In this document: piece by piece, positions 51,276 through 61,066 of the stretch
Numbering within the stretch: the first letter of the stretch is position 1
Layout: every line of letters begins with the position of its first letter
Source: Rhodoligotrophos sp. CJ14
GTDB taxonomy: Bacteria > Pseudomonadota > Alphaproteobacteria > Rhizobiales > Im1
Reading direction: 5' to 3'
Assembly: GCF_038811545.1 (NCBI RefSeq)
Contig: NZ_CP133319.1
Span: 930,001 to 994,000 of the forward strand
Length of the DNA: 64,000 bases
Program-made: the position numbers and the translations under genes
The notes under the pieces: model-generated
What the model saw: only the letters and a program-made list of their open reading frames with translations
Databases searched by the model: none
Told to the model about the DNA's origin: nothing

Positions 51276-53657
51276 GTGCGAGCGCTCGAGGCGTACGGGG
51301 CTGTTCGGGGCGGCTGTGGGGATCCGACGTTGGCTAAGGCGCATATAGGAGAGCTGTTTGCGAAGGAGCGCGTCCTGCGCTTGCCCTTCATCGCAAGCCG
51401 CTGGACCGGGCTTGCCATCTCGGAACGCGCCCTGCGTGTGCTCGTGACGAGCCTCATCGGGCTCTTCATGCTGACCTTGGGCTCGGCGATTGCGGTACAT
51501 CTTCTGGACGCGCGCGAAGCAACCATCGCCGAGCATAAGCGGGCCTCGGTCCTTCAGGCCGATCTTGTCCATTCGCTGCTGCAGCCTTTCCTGCGCGACG
51601 AATTGCAGAAATCGGGCATGCCCCGTCAGCTCGGCGACTCCGACTTGCGCCGGTTCCTGTCGGAAGACGCAACCACCAACGGACGGATCTTTGCCCTCGC
51701 CACCGGTGCCGGCGAGATCATATCGGTCTCTCCCGACATTGGCTCGCTCAAGGGCCGCAAGCTGCGTGACATCTTCCCATCCTCGGTGCTCTACCAGTCC
51801 GGCAATCTCGGCGACGACATGAACGCAGTCACCATGCCGAGTGGTGAGGAAGTCTTCGTCACCCTGCGCGACCTCGATCCCTATCCAGCCGTGATCGCGG
51901 TCATGCAGTCACGTGGCGCCATGCTGTCGAGCTGGAATTCGAGCGCGCTGCGGCTCATGTCGCTGTTCATCGCGACGGTATCGGTGGTCGCATTGATCGG
52001 CGCAGCCTTCCATTGGCAGTCGGCCCGCGCCGCGGAAGCAGACAACACGCTCGCGATCGCCACGGAGCGGCTCGACAAGGCCCTCGACCGGGCCCGCTGC
52101 GGCTTGTGGGATTGGGATATCGCGCGCGGCCACATTTTCTGGTCTCAGTCCATGTTCGATATTCTCGGGCTGGAGCCGCGCGGAGACCTCCTCTCCTACG
52201 CCATCGTTGCCGATCTGCTGCATCCCGAAGACAAGCAGATGGACAAGCTGGTCGACGATCTCCTCACCTCGGGCCGCAAATCCGTCGACCAGGAGTTTCG
52301 GATGCGCCATACCGATGGCCACTGGGTGTGGCTCAGGGTGCGCGCCGAACTGGCAAGCAGCCCCGGCGAGGTGGGCCCCCATCTCATTGGCATCGCCATT
52401 GACATCACCGAGCAGAAGCTGGCCGACAAGGCCAACCAGGAGGCAGAACTCCGGCTGCGCGACGCGATCGAGAATATCTCCGAGGCCTTCGTACTCTGGG
52501 ATTCTGACAACCGGCTGGTCATGTGCAACAGCAAATACCAGCAGTTCCACAACCTGCCCGCCAGCGTCTGCGTCACCGGCACCCCTTACGACGCGGTCGC
52601 CAAGGCCGCCAAGGAGCCCGTGGTGCGCCAGCGTTTGCCCGTCGGCAATATCGATCCCTCGGAAGGCAGCACATTCGAGGTGCAGCTCGAGGACAGCCGC
52701 TGGCTGCAGATCAACGAGCGCCGCACGAAAGACGGCGGCTTTGTTTCGGTCGGCACCGACATCACCTCGCTCAAGCAGCATGAAGAGCGGCTGATGGATT
52801 CCGAGCGCGAGCTGATGAACACGGTCCGCGACTTGCAGAAATCCCGCCTGGCGCTCGAGCAGCAATCACAGCGCCTGGCGGAGCTTGCCGAAAAATATGC
52901 TCAGGAGAAGGGCCGCGCAGAGGCGGCCAACCGCTCCAAGTCCGAGTTCCTGGCCAATATGAGCCATGAGCTGCGCACGCCGCTCAATGCTATTATCGGC
53001 TTCAGCGAGGTGATGGAGCGGGAGATGCTCGGCCCGATCGGCACCAAGCGCTACACGGAATATGCAACCGACATCCACCGCAGCGGGCAATATCTTTTGG
53101 ACGTGATCAGCGACATTCTCGACATGTCCAAGATCGAGGCCGGACGAATGCCGCTCGAGATCAAGCCCTGCGATGTGGGCGTCATTCTTGAGGATTCCCT
53201 GCGGATCATATCGGCGCGCGCGGCGGAAGAGAATGTCTCGATTATCCGCGCCTTCCCGGAACGTTTGCCGGTCACCGGCGACAAGCGTGCATTGAAGCAG
53301 GTCATGATCAACCTCCTGGCCAATGCCGTCAAATTCACACCGGCCGGGGGCAGCGTTACCATCGCCGCGGAAGACCGCGGTCGCGAAGTTGCCATTGTCA
53401 TCGCCGATACGGGGATCGGCATTCCAAGGCAAGCGATCGACAAGCTGGGTCGACCCTTTGAGCAGGTCGAGAACCAGCTCACCAAGACGAAGAGTGGCTC
53501 AGGGCTGGGCCTCGCCATTTCGAAATCGCTGATCGAGCTCCATGGCGGTTCGATCAAGATCGACAGCACCGAGGGCAAGGGCACGACCGTGACGGTCTTT
53601 TTGCCGAGCAACGCCGCACGCGCGCATGAGGCTATGCTCAAGGGCGCCGTGGCATAA
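51276..53657 (+). CDS. PAS-domain sensor histidine kinase, PleC-like
   Basis: A 793-residue membrane kinase. It has two TM segments (about 50-72 and 225-245) flanking a periplasmic region, two PAS domains (about 260-390 and 395-510), a coiled linker, HisKA with the phosphorylated His in ANMSHELRTPLNAIIGFSEV, and a full HATPase with LLANAVKFTPAGG, ADTGIGIP and GSGLGLAISKSLIELHGG. The EREMLGPIG stretch after the H-box is characteristic of the PleC/DivJ/PdhS group controlling the DivK cell-cycle regulator. The position beside glnE matches where rhizobial PleC lies (from memory). The start at GTG 51276 is uncertain. Confidence 0.85.
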   Translation: MRALEAYGAVRGGCGDPTLAKAHIGELFAKERVLRLPFIASRWTGLAISERALRVLVTSLIGLFMLTLGSAIAVHLLDAREATIAEHKRASVLQADLVHSLLQPFLRDELQKSGMPRQLGDSDLRRFLSEDATTNGRIFALATGAGEIISVSPDIGSLKGRKLRDIFPSSVLYQSGNLGDDMNAVTMPSGEEVFVTLRDLDPYPAVIAVMQSRGAMLSSWNSSALRLMSLFIATVSVVALIGAAFHWQSARAAEADNTLAIATERLDKALDRARCGLWDWDIARGHIFWSQSMFDILGLEPRGDLLSYAIVADLLHPEDKQMDKLVDDLLTSGRKSVDQEFRMRHTDGHWVWLRVRAELASSPGEVGPHLIGIAIDITEQKLADKANQEAELRLRDAIENISEAFVLWDSDNRLVMCNSKYQQFHNLPASVCVTGTPYDAVAKAAKEPVVRQRLPVGNIDPSEGSTFEVQLEDSRWLQINERRTKDGGFVSVGTDITSLKQHEERLMDSERELMNTVRDLQKSRLALEQQSQRLAELAEKYAQEKGRAEAANRSKSEFLANMSHELRTPLNAIIGFSEVMEREMLGPIGTKRYTEYATDIHRSGQYLLDVISDILDMSKIEAGRMPLEIKPCDVGVILEDSLRIISARAAEENVSIIRAFPERLPVTGDKRALKQVMINLLANAVKFTPAGGSVTIAAEDRGREVAIVIADTGIGIPRQAIDKLGRPFEQVENQLTKTKSGSGLGLAISKSLIELHGGSIKIDSTEGKGTTVTVFLPSNAARAHEAMLKGAVA

Positions 53658-53704
53658 CGCACGACATCTTTTGACAAACCAGGGGTGAGGATCGGCGGCT
53701 AGCC

Positions 53705-56662
53705 TCAGGGCTCTCCGACAATTCGCCTGAACTGATCACGGATATCCGACTGAAGCTCCGGAAGGTAAGCCTCGAGCGCGCGGAAATCTGGCGTCTCGGC
53801 CGCCCGTGCCAAGAGGCGCCGGAGCCCGTCCGGAGCAGTATCCGGATCGAACCGTCCCGTCACACAGACCCTGAGCAGCTGAGTCATGCGGAGGAAGAAG
53901 CGGTTGGCGCTCGCCAATATGCGGGCAGCCTCGGGATCGATCAGCTCGGCACCTGCAAGCTTCTCCAGAGCCGCTTGCGTGTTCTGGTCGAGAATGCCGG
54001 GATGGCTGCTCCCATGGGCGAGTTGCAGGAATTGCGCGATGAACTCGATATCGACGAGACCGCCAGGGCTCTGCTTCAGGTCCCAAGGTCCCCTCTTGCC
54101 GAACTCGGCCTCGAGCCTGCGGCGCATGTCGAGAACATCGGTCCGCACCACATTGACATCACGCGCCGCAGTGAGCGCCTGCCGGATGGCCGCCTCGATG
54201 CGCGCGCGCAAGGGCGGCGGGCCGAAGATCACGCGCGCCCTCGTCAGCGCCATGCGCTCCCATGTCCAGGCCTCCCCCTGCTGATAGCTCTCGAACCGGT
54301 CGATATGGGTCGCGACTGGACCAGAATTGCCCGAGGGCCTGAGCCGCATATCCACATTGTAAAGCGAGCCTTCGGCCGTCGGTGCCGAAAGCGCCGCGAT
54401 CAGCCGCTGCGCGAGCCGGCCATAATATTGCGCCGAGGGCAGCGGCTTGGGCCCGTCCGAACTCTGCGATCCCTCATGCACGTCATAGACGAGGATCATG
54501 TCGAGATCGGAGGTGGCGGTCATCTCCCGTCCGCCCCATTTGCCCATGGCAATGAGGGCAATCTCCCCGCCCGGGATATGCCCATGGCGCGATGCGAGAT
54601 CGACAAGCGAAGCGGTAAGCAGCCGGTCCACGACGATATCCGCAAGATTGCTGTAGGCTGTCCCGGCCTCCTCGACACTCACCGTATCCGAAAGCACGCG
54701 GACGCCAATCCGAAACAGCTGCTCGTTCCCGACAGCACGGGTCCGGTCGAGCAGATCCTCGTAGCGATCGGTCCCGGTGAGGGCGGCATCGATGAGCCCC
54801 GTCAGTTCCTCAGCATCGGGCAGCGGACCGAAAAAGCCGGGATCAAGCACCGCATCGAAAATCCGCGGCCGCCGGCTGAGAATGCCGGCAAGGCGCGGTG
54901 CCGTGCCCATGATGTCGGCCAGGAGGTTGAGAAGATGCGGATTGGCCCAGAGCAGTGAGAACAGCTGGACCCCCGCGGGAAGTCCTGCAAGAAACCGATC
55001 GAAGGCGATGAAGGCGGCATCCGGATCACCCGAACGCGCAAGCGCTGACAGCAAGGCTGGCATGATCTCCGTGAGCCGCTCTCGGGCCCGTGCGCTGCGG
55101 GTCGCGTGATAGCGCCCGAAATGCCAGCTGCGGATCGTGGCCGCGACTTCGGTCACGCCTTTGAAGCCCAGCTTGCGCAGGGCCTCGAGCGTATCGGGAT
55201 CATCCTCGCCCCCCGTGAAGACGAGATTGCCTGCCTCAGTGCCAAGATCCGGCGATTCCTCGAACAGCGCCGCATAATGTCGTTCGACACATTTTAGCAC
55301 CCGCTCGAGATCTGCTTCGAACTGGGCGATTTCTTGATATCCCGCGAAATGCGCAAAGCGGTCGAAGGCCTCCCCCTTTCCAGGCAGGGTATGGTTTTGC
55401 TCGTCTGCAACCATTTGGATGCGGTGCTCGACCGCGCGCAGATAGAGATAGGCGGCCTGCAGTTCGGCAGCTGCCTCTCTGGTGATCCAATCCGCCTCGG
55501 CAAGCGCCTCCAGCATGGCAAGCGTCTGCCGGCCCCGGAGCTCCGGATTGCGTCCACCGGCAATGAGTTGCTGGGTCTGTACGAAGAACTCGATCTCGCG
55601 AATACCCCCGCGACCGAGCTTGATGTTATGACCATGCACCGCCACCGTGCCATGGCCGCGGACCGCCTGGATCTGCCGCTTGAGCGACTGCACATCGAGA
55701 ATGGCGGCAAAATCGAGATACTTGCGCCAGATGAAGGGCGTGAGCCGGGCCAGCATTTCATTGCCCGCGGCAATGTCGCCAGCCGCAGGCCTGGCCTTGA
55801 TCATCGCCGCCCGCTCCCAGTTCTGCCCCATATGCTCGTAATAGATCGCCGCCGCCTCAACCGCGATCGCGGCGTTGGTCGCACGCGGATCGGGCCTCAG
55901 CCGCAGATCGACGCGAAAGACATAGCCATCGGCGGTCACATCCTGCAGCAGATTGACCAGCCGCTTGGTGAGTTTGACGAAGAATGGCGCGGGCTCGACC
56001 CCGTCAGCCAGCGGAGCGATGGCTGGGTCGTAAAAGACGATGAGATCGATATCGCTCGAATAGTTGAGCTCGCCCGCCCCATATTTGCCCATGGCGAGCA
56101 GAATGAGCCCGCTCTCGGCTCCAGGGCTTGCAGGATTGCACAAGGTGAGCTGGCCGCGCTTGCCTGCATCGAGGAGCAGCCAGTCGACCGCCGCATTCAG
56201 GGCGGCGTCCGCGAAGCGCGTGAGACCGGACGTGACCTTGGCAACATTCCACGCACCCGCCAGATCGGCAAGTGCGATGGTGAGAGCGGCACGCCAGCGT
56301 GCTTGCCGCAGCAGGCGCTTGAGCTCCGCATCGCTATGACTGCCCGTCTGCGCTATGGAAAGCCCTTCACAGAGCATCGCAAGCGTCTGCTCTGCCTTAC
56401 CGGCGATATGACCGCCTGCCAGGAGATCCGCAGTGAAACCCGGATCCCGCAAGACGAGGCTGCGCAGAAAGGGAGAGCCCGCGATCACCGCTTCGACGAG
56501 ATCGCGCACAGCACTGTTTGCTCCGATGAGATCGGCTAGCCGGCGAGCGCCATGATCCCCCTCATCCGCCGCTTTGACGATATCGGCGATGAAGGGAGCC
56601 GCGATCCCAGCGCCATCTGGTCCGGGCTGAGCGATGAGCTGGGTTGGAATCCGGTCAAGCAT
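53705..56662 (-). CDS. glnE: Bifunctional glutamine synthetase adenylyltransferase/deadenylase
   Basis: A 985-residue enzyme that adenylylates and deadenylylates glutamine synthetase in nitrogen control, with PII input. It has two nucleotidyltransferase domains: GKYGAGELNYSSDIDLIVFYD (N-terminal half, shown in full at 20 residues plus end) and GKWGGREMTATSDLDMILVYD in the C-terminal half, both with the GxxDxD metal site. The all-helical linker between them is complete. ATG 56662 is used. The FeuQ-like kinase lies 35 bases upstream. Confidence 0.95.
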   Translation of the reverse strand: MLDRIPTQLIAQPGPDGAGIAAPFIADIVKAADEGDHGARRLADLIGANSAVRDLVEAVIAGSPFLRSLVLRDPGFTADLLAGGHIAGKAEQTLAMLCEGLSIAQTGSHSDAELKRLLRQARWRAALTIALADLAGAWNVAKVTSGLTRFADAALNAAVDWLLLDAGKRGQLTLCNPASPGAESGLILLAMGKYGAGELNYSSDIDLIVFYDPAIAPLADGVEPAPFFVKLTKRLVNLLQDVTADGYVFRVDLRLRPDPRATNAAIAVEAAAIYYEHMGQNWERAAMIKARPAAGDIAAGNEMLARLTPFIWRKYLDFAAILDVQSLKRQIQAVRGHGTVAVHGHNIKLGRGGIREIEFFVQTQQLIAGGRNPELRGRQTLAMLEALAEADWITREAAAELQAAYLYLRAVEHRIQMVADEQNHTLPGKGEAFDRFAHFAGYQEIAQFEADLERVLKCVERHYAALFEESPDLGTEAGNLVFTGGEDDPDTLEALRKLGFKGVTEVAATIRSWHFGRYHATRSARARERLTEIMPALLSALARSGDPDAAFIAFDRFLAGLPAGVQLFSLLWANPHLLNLLADIMGTAPRLAGILSRRPRIFDAVLDPGFFGPLPDAEELTGLIDAALTGTDRYEDLLDRTRAVGNEQLFRIGVRVLSDTVSVEEAGTAYSNLADIVVDRLLTASLVDLASRHGHIPGGEIALIAMGKWGGREMTATSDLDMILVYDVHEGSQSSDGPKPLPSAQYYGRLAQRLIAALSAPTAEGSLYNVDMRLRPSGNSGPVATHIDRFESYQQGEAWTWERMALTRARVIFGPPPLRARIEAAIRQALTAARDVNVVRTDVLDMRRRLEAEFGKRGPWDLKQSPGGLVDIEFIAQFLQLAHGSSHPGILDQNTQAALEKLAGAELIDPEAARILASANRFFLRMTQLLRVCVTGRFDPDTAPDGLRRLLARAAETPDFRALEAYLPELQSDIRDQFRRIVGEP

Positions 56663-56697
56663 GGTCCCGCGCTTTCCACTGGGAATACAGCGCCGGA

Positions 56698-58125
56698 TTA
56701 AGCCTTATCCGATAGCCCTGCAAGCATTGGCAATCTCAGCTCGGCGATCAGCCCAGGCCTGTTATCGCTTAAGGTCAACTGGCCGGCGTGTAGCTTCATG
56801 ACACTCGCGACGAGACTGAGGCCCAATCCGCTGCCCGGCCGCGAGCGGCTGGCATCCAACCGGACGAAGCGCTCCAACACATGCTCACGCTGATCTTCCG
56901 GAATGCCAGGACCGTTATCCGCAATCGCCAGCACGATCTCGTCATCGCGCCGCTGTGCCGAAAGGGTGACCGCAAGCGGCTGACCATTGGCCGGACGCCC
57001 ATATTTGAGCGCATTATCGAGCAGGTTGTTGAGTGCCTGGGCCATCAGCTGCCGATCGGCCTTCACGGGTAAGGGACGGTCGATCTTCGCGGTGAAACTG
57101 CCCCCCTCATCCTCGATGAGTGGCCCGTAAAGCTCGGCCATATCATTCGCGAGATCCGCCGCATCCATCGGCCCGACCCCTTCCCGGGACTGTCCGGCTT
57201 CCGCCCGGGCGATGCTGAGCAGCGCATTGAAGATCCTTAGCAGGCTGTCGGCCTCGACCAGAGTTTCCTCCAGTGCCTTGCGATACTGCTCCGGCGAGCC
57301 GCCGCGCAGGGCATCTTCCACTTGGGCACGCATGCGGGTAAGCGGCGTTTTGAGATCATGCGCGACATTGCTCGACACCTCTCGCATGCCGATCATCAGC
57401 CGCTCGATCTGTTCGAGCATTTGATTGAGGCTGATCGCAAGGCGGTCGAGCTCATCCCCTGTTCCCGATACCGGCATGCGGCCCGCAAGATCGCCTTCCA
57501 TGATCGTCCGGCTCGTCTCCGCGATCGAGTCGACCCGCCTCAGGAAGTTGCGGCTCATCAACAGGCCGCCGATCAGCCCGAGCAAGAAGGTGAAGCCCAG
57601 CGCCCAGATTAGCGTTCGCTGGATGATCTCGGTGAATTCCCGCCGCTCTTGGATGTCCCGGCCGACCACCAGCGTGTACCCCATGTCGATCCGGGTATGA
57701 AAGGCGCGCGCCTGGTGTTTCTCCACGCCCTCCGCCGTCTGCACCGCATAGGGAAATTCGATCCAGTTCGGCGCGGAATTCAGGGCATCGACCGGCATGC
57801 CCTGGAGATTCCCGGCGATCCGGCGGCCGAACACATTGACCAGGAGATAGATGCTGTCATCCGCATTCTCGGCGCGACCATTGATGCTGCGGACGAGGGC
57901 GGCGATGCCGCCACTGTGATACTGCTCGGCAAGGAAGGACACTTCGGCAGCGATGGTCTCGTCCGTTTGGCGGGCGAGCAGCCCCGCAGTGTCCCAATAC
58001 ACATAGGAGAGAATGACCGCGGACGAGATCGCAAACAGGAGCAGGTAGCCAGCAGCAAGCCGGAAGGTTGATGTCCGCAGGAGCTTGCCCCAGCGGCTGA
58101 GCCAACTTTCTCTAGTTTCCGGCAC
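56698..58125 (-). CDS. feuQ: FeuQ-like sensor histidine kinase
   Basis: A 475-residue kinase: TM1 near 25-45 (YLLLFAISSAVILSYV), a periplasmic sensor, TM2 near 170-190, a HAMP domain (SRNFLRRVDSIAETSRTI), HisKA with His in SSNVAHDLKTPLTRMRAQ, and a HATPase with LNNLLDNALKYG, ADNGPGIP and GSGLGLSLVASVMKLH. It starts at a GTG overlapping the response-regulator stop by 14 bases, so the pair is coupled. The name is by synteny with the rhizobial feuPQ-degP-cyc cluster and not by experiment. Confidence 0.88.
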   Translation of the reverse strand: MPETRESWLSRWGKLLRTSTFRLAAGYLLLFAISSAVILSYVYWDTAGLLARQTDETIAAEVSFLAEQYHSGGIAALVRSINGRAENADDSIYLLVNVFGRRIAGNLQGMPVDALNSAPNWIEFPYAVQTAEGVEKHQARAFHTRIDMGYTLVVGRDIQERREFTEIIQRTLIWALGFTFLLGLIGGLLMSRNFLRRVDSIAETSRTIMEGDLAGRMPVSGTGDELDRLAISLNQMLEQIERLMIGMREVSSNVAHDLKTPLTRMRAQVEDALRGGSPEQYRKALEETLVEADSLLRIFNALLSIARAEAGQSREGVGPMDAADLANDMAELYGPLIEDEGGSFTAKIDRPLPVKADRQLMAQALNNLLDNALKYGRPANGQPLAVTLSAQRRDDEIVLAIADNGPGIPEDQREHVLERFVRLDASRSRPGSGLGLSLVASVMKLHAGQLTLSDNRPGLIAELRLPMLAGLSDKA

Positions 58126-58789
58126 GAATTGTGTATCCGGAACCGCGAATTGTATGCAGCAATGGCTGGTCGTGCCCCTTGTCGATCTTGGCGCGGAGCC
58201 GAGAGATATGGACGTCGATCACATTGGTCTGCGGATCGAAGTGATAATCCCAGACATGCTCGAGCAGCATGGTCCGCGTGACCACCCGGCCGGCATTCTC
58301 CATGAGATACTGCAGCAGCTTGAATTCTCTCGGCTGCAAGAGAATGGGCTCGCCGCCGCGGGTCACCGTACGCTTGAGCAGATCCATTTCGAGATCGCCC
58401 ACATGGAGGCGTGTCTTGGTACGTTCCGGCTCGATCCGCCGGGCAAGGCTCTCAACCCGCGCCAAAAGCTCCGAAAAGGCATAGGGTTTGGCGAGATAAT
58501 CATCACCGCCGGACCGCAATCCCTGTACCCTGTCATCGACCTCGCCGAGCGCCGAGAGGATGAGCACCGGCGTCCTGACCCCCTCCTGTCGCAGCGTCTC
58601 GATGATCGTGAGCCCATCCATGCCGGGCAGCATACGGTCGACCACGAGCACGTCGTGCAATCTTTGGCGAGCAAGCTCCAATCCGTCCTCGCCATTGGCG
58701 GCGTGATCAGCCACATGGCCGCTCTCCTTCAGCCCTTTCAGCAGATAGGATGCTGCCTGTAAGTCGTCCTCGATGACAAGGATGCGCAT
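58112..58789 (-). CDS. feuP: FeuP-like OmpR-type response regulator
   Basis: A 225-residue regulator with a receiver domain (acidic pair in VIEDD near 8-9, phospho-acceptor D51 in VVDRMLPGMDG, Lys in YLAKPYAF) and an OmpR winged helix ending VRGSGYTIR (…HTIRGSGYTIRAGN). ATG 58789 is preferred to an open frame to 58954 because the receiver fold starts there. It is coupled to the sensor kinase downstream. In rhizobia FeuP activates genes for osmoadaptation or surface functions (from memory). Confidence 0.92.
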   Translation of the reverse strand: MRILVIEDDLQAASYLLKGLKESGHVADHAANGEDGLELARQRLHDVLVVDRMLPGMDGLTIIETLRQEGVRTPVLILSALGEVDDRVQGLRSGGDDYLAKPYAFSELLARVESLARRIEPERTKTRLHVGDLEMDLLKRTVTRGGEPILLQPREFKLLQYLMENAGRVVTRTMLLEHVWDYHFDPQTNVIDVHISRLRAKIDKGHDQPLLHTIRGSGYTIRAGN

Positions 58790-58971
58790 GGTGTGTGATC
58801 TTGGCGAGGGAGTCGGAACAGTGGATATGATAGGCGATTGCTTTTCATTCACAACTGGCATTGCCGCCTCCGATCTCGGATTTGGGGCAGGGCCGCTCAG
58901 GGCTTGGGACGGGCGAGGTGCCGCACGGCGCACTTGGCGGGAACCGTCAACCACGGCGCGGCCGTGCGGCG

Positions 58972-59002
58972 GGCAGATCCCGAGGCGGGACCGGGATCTG
59001 CC
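58972..59002 (-). terminator. Hairpin downstream of degP
   Basis: GGCAGATCCCG (58972-58982) and CGGGATCTGCC (58992-59002) pair perfectly over 11 bases with a 9-base loop, 12 bases beyond the degP stop. A second dyad CCGCACGGC/GCCGTGCGG (58921-58929, 58961-58969) follows. Together they probably end the ccm-degP transcript before feuP; no T-run is seen. Confidence 0.6.
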
Positions 59003-59014
59003 ATTGTGTAGCGA

Positions 59015-60496
59015 TCAGCTCTTCGCGAGCGGCAGGGCGACGAACAGCTGGTTATCGCCCCGGCGGACGAGGAGCAGGACGGACTTGCGATCCTTCCCCG
59101 CCGTCTCCAACGCCTGACGGAAATCGCGCGGTGACTTCACCGGAGAGCCGGCAACCGAGACGATGCGATCACCTTCCTGCAGCCCTTTCTCGGCAGCAGA
59201 CCCGTTAGGATCAACCTGGGTGATCGTGACGCCCTCGCCGTCATCGGCCGGCGCGACCCGCAACCCGAACCGGCTGAGGCTGGTGCCAGACTGCGCGGAG
59301 CCGGTTTCTGCCGAGGCGACCTGCTGCTCTTCCGGCATCTTGCCGATGGCGACGGTCACTTCTTGCTGCTTGCCCTCCCGGAACACCTTCAGCTTCACAT
59401 CCTGACCGGGCGCGATCTGAGCGATCTCACGCGACAGCTCGCGAGGCGTCTTGATCTCCTTATCGTTTACGCTGAGCACCACGTCGCCGGCTTTGAGGCC
59501 TGCGCTCGCCGCCGGCGAATCATCCGTCACCTCCGCGATCAGCGCACCATTGTCGTTCGGAGCACCGATGCTCTCGGCGATGTCATCGCTGACCGGCTGA
59601 ATGGCGACACCGAGCCAGCCACGGGTCACATGACCATTCTCGATGAGGTTCTGCACGACATTCGTGGCGATATTCGCGGGAATGGCAAAGCCGATGCCGA
59701 CACTGCCGCCGGAGGGCGAATAAATCGCCGTGTTGACGCCGACCACTTCCCCATTGAGGTTGAAGGCAGGGCCGCCCGAATTGCCGCGGTTGATCGGGGC
59801 ATCGATCTGCAGGAAGTCGTCATAGGGTCCCGCGCCGATCTCGCGGCCACGCGCCGAGATGATCCCCGTTGTCACGGTACCGCCGAGGCCGAAGGGGTTG
59901 CCGACCGCAACGACCCAGTCGCCCACCCGCGGCTCGGATTTCGCGAATTCCACGAACGAGAATTTCTTGTCCGTATCGATCTTGAGGACCGCCAGATCGG
60001 TCTTGGGATCAGTGCCCACGACCTTGGCGCTGTACTCTTCGCCGTCATTGGTACCGACGATCACCTTATCCGCCTTGTCGACCACATGGTTATTGGTCAC
60101 CACATAGCCGTCCTCGGAGATGATGAATCCGGAACCGAGCCCCACGGAATGCTCACGCGGCTGGCGGTCAGGCATCTGCGGCAGGTTGCGGAAAAACTCG
60201 TAGAAGGGGCTGTCCTTCGGAAGGTTCCGCAGGCCAGGAATATCGGGCAGCCCGTCATCGCGCGACAGCTCGACCTGGTCATGCCCCTCCACGCGCACGC
60301 TGACGACAGCCGGCATGACCTTTTCCACGATATCCGCAAAGCCTGCGGCAGGGGCGTGCTGCCCTGTCACTTGGCTGCTGAGGTTCTCGGCGAACGCATG
60401 CTCCATCACCGGCCCGCTCAACGTCGTCGCGCCCAGCAAAGCCGCAAGTCCGAGTGCGATGACCGTCGTTCGCCTACGGGTCTTGGTGTTCTTCAT
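59015..60496 (-). CDS. degP: Periplasmic serine protease/chaperone DegP (Do/HtrA)
   Basis: A 493-residue HtrA protein. A signal peptide (about 1-36, ending HAFAE) is followed by the trypsin-like domain with H137 (TNNHVVD), D167 (TDLAVLKID) and S240 (RGNSGGPAF), and two PDZ domains (about 260-350 and 395-485, with LQEGDRIVSVAGSPV). It refolds or degrades misfolded periplasmic proteins. ATG 60496 has GGAGACGGAG upstream and is preferred to GTG 60508. It is preceded by ccmH on the same strand (88-base gap). Confidence 0.95.
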   Translation of the reverse strand: MKNTKTRRRTTVIALGLAALLGATTLSGPVMEHAFAENLSSQVTGQHAPAAGFADIVEKVMPAVVSVRVEGHDQVELSRDDGLPDIPGLRNLPKDSPFYEFFRNLPQMPDRQPREHSVGLGSGFIISEDGYVVTNNHVVDKADKVIVGTNDGEEYSAKVVGTDPKTDLAVLKIDTDKKFSFVEFAKSEPRVGDWVVAVGNPFGLGGTVTTGIISARGREIGAGPYDDFLQIDAPINRGNSGGPAFNLNGEVVGVNTAIYSPSGGSVGIGFAIPANIATNVVQNLIENGHVTRGWLGVAIQPVSDDIAESIGAPNDNGALIAEVTDDSPAASAGLKAGDVVLSVNDKEIKTPRELSREIAQIAPGQDVKLKVFREGKQQEVTVAIGKMPEEQQVASAETGSAQSGTSLSRFGLRVAPADDGEGVTITQVDPNGSAAEKGLQEGDRIVSVAGSPVKSPRDFRQALETAGKDRKSVLLLVRRGDNQLFVALPLAKS

Positions 60497-60583
60497 CTCC
60501 GTCTCCACAGTCGGGTTATTTATCTCGACGCTGGAGAATGGATGGCGGGCGTTACGGCCACCTTTCCGTAGGATTAAATATTG

Positions 60584-61066
60584 TTAAGGCTGACCTGGAG
60601 TGGGTGGATCGCGCAAGAGCCGCTGAAGTTCAGCCTCTTCGGCAGGAGTAAGCGGTGGCTCTAGAGATGCGCGGCTGAGGACTCGCCGGCGCCAAAGCAG
60701 GATGGCGGCCCCGATCAGAAGCACCGCGAAGGGGGCGCCCCACAGCGCCCAGGTGGCCGGCTCGAAACGGGGACGCAGCAGCACGAATTCCCCATAGCGC
60801 GCAACCATGAAGCGGACGATCTCGTCATCCGTATCGCCCGCCTTGAGCCGCTCCCGGATCGTGAGCCGGAGATCACGGGCGAGCGGCGCGTCCGAGTCAT
60901 CGATCGACTGGTTCTGGCAGACGAGGCAGCGCATTTCCTCTGAAAGCGCTCGCGCCCGGGCCTCAAGCGCCGGGTCGGGCAGAACCTCGTCAGGCTGAAA
61001 CGCGAGCACCTGGACGACAGTGGTCAGCACGATCGCGATCGCGGCGGCGATCCTGCACCAGATCAC
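60584..61066 (-). CDS. ccmH: Cytochrome c maturation protein CcmH (CycL)
   Basis: A 160-residue periplasmic thiol-redox protein with an N-terminal signal/anchor (about 1-24), the MRCLVCQNQSIDDSDAPLA motif (CVCQ-type LRCxxCQ) near 46-64 and a C-terminal TM (about 108-127, GAPFAVLLIGAAILLW). It keeps apocytochrome CXXCH thiols reduced for heme attachment. Its ATG overlaps the ccmF stop by 4 bases. Confidence 0.95.
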   Translation of the reverse strand: MIWCRIAAAIAIVLTTVVQVLAFQPDEVLPDPALEARARALSEEMRCLVCQNQSIDDSDAPLARDLRLTIRERLKAGDTDDEIVRFMVARYGEFVLLRPRFEPATWALWGAPFAVLLIGAAILLWRRRVLSRASLEPPLTPAEEAELQRLLRDPPTPGQP

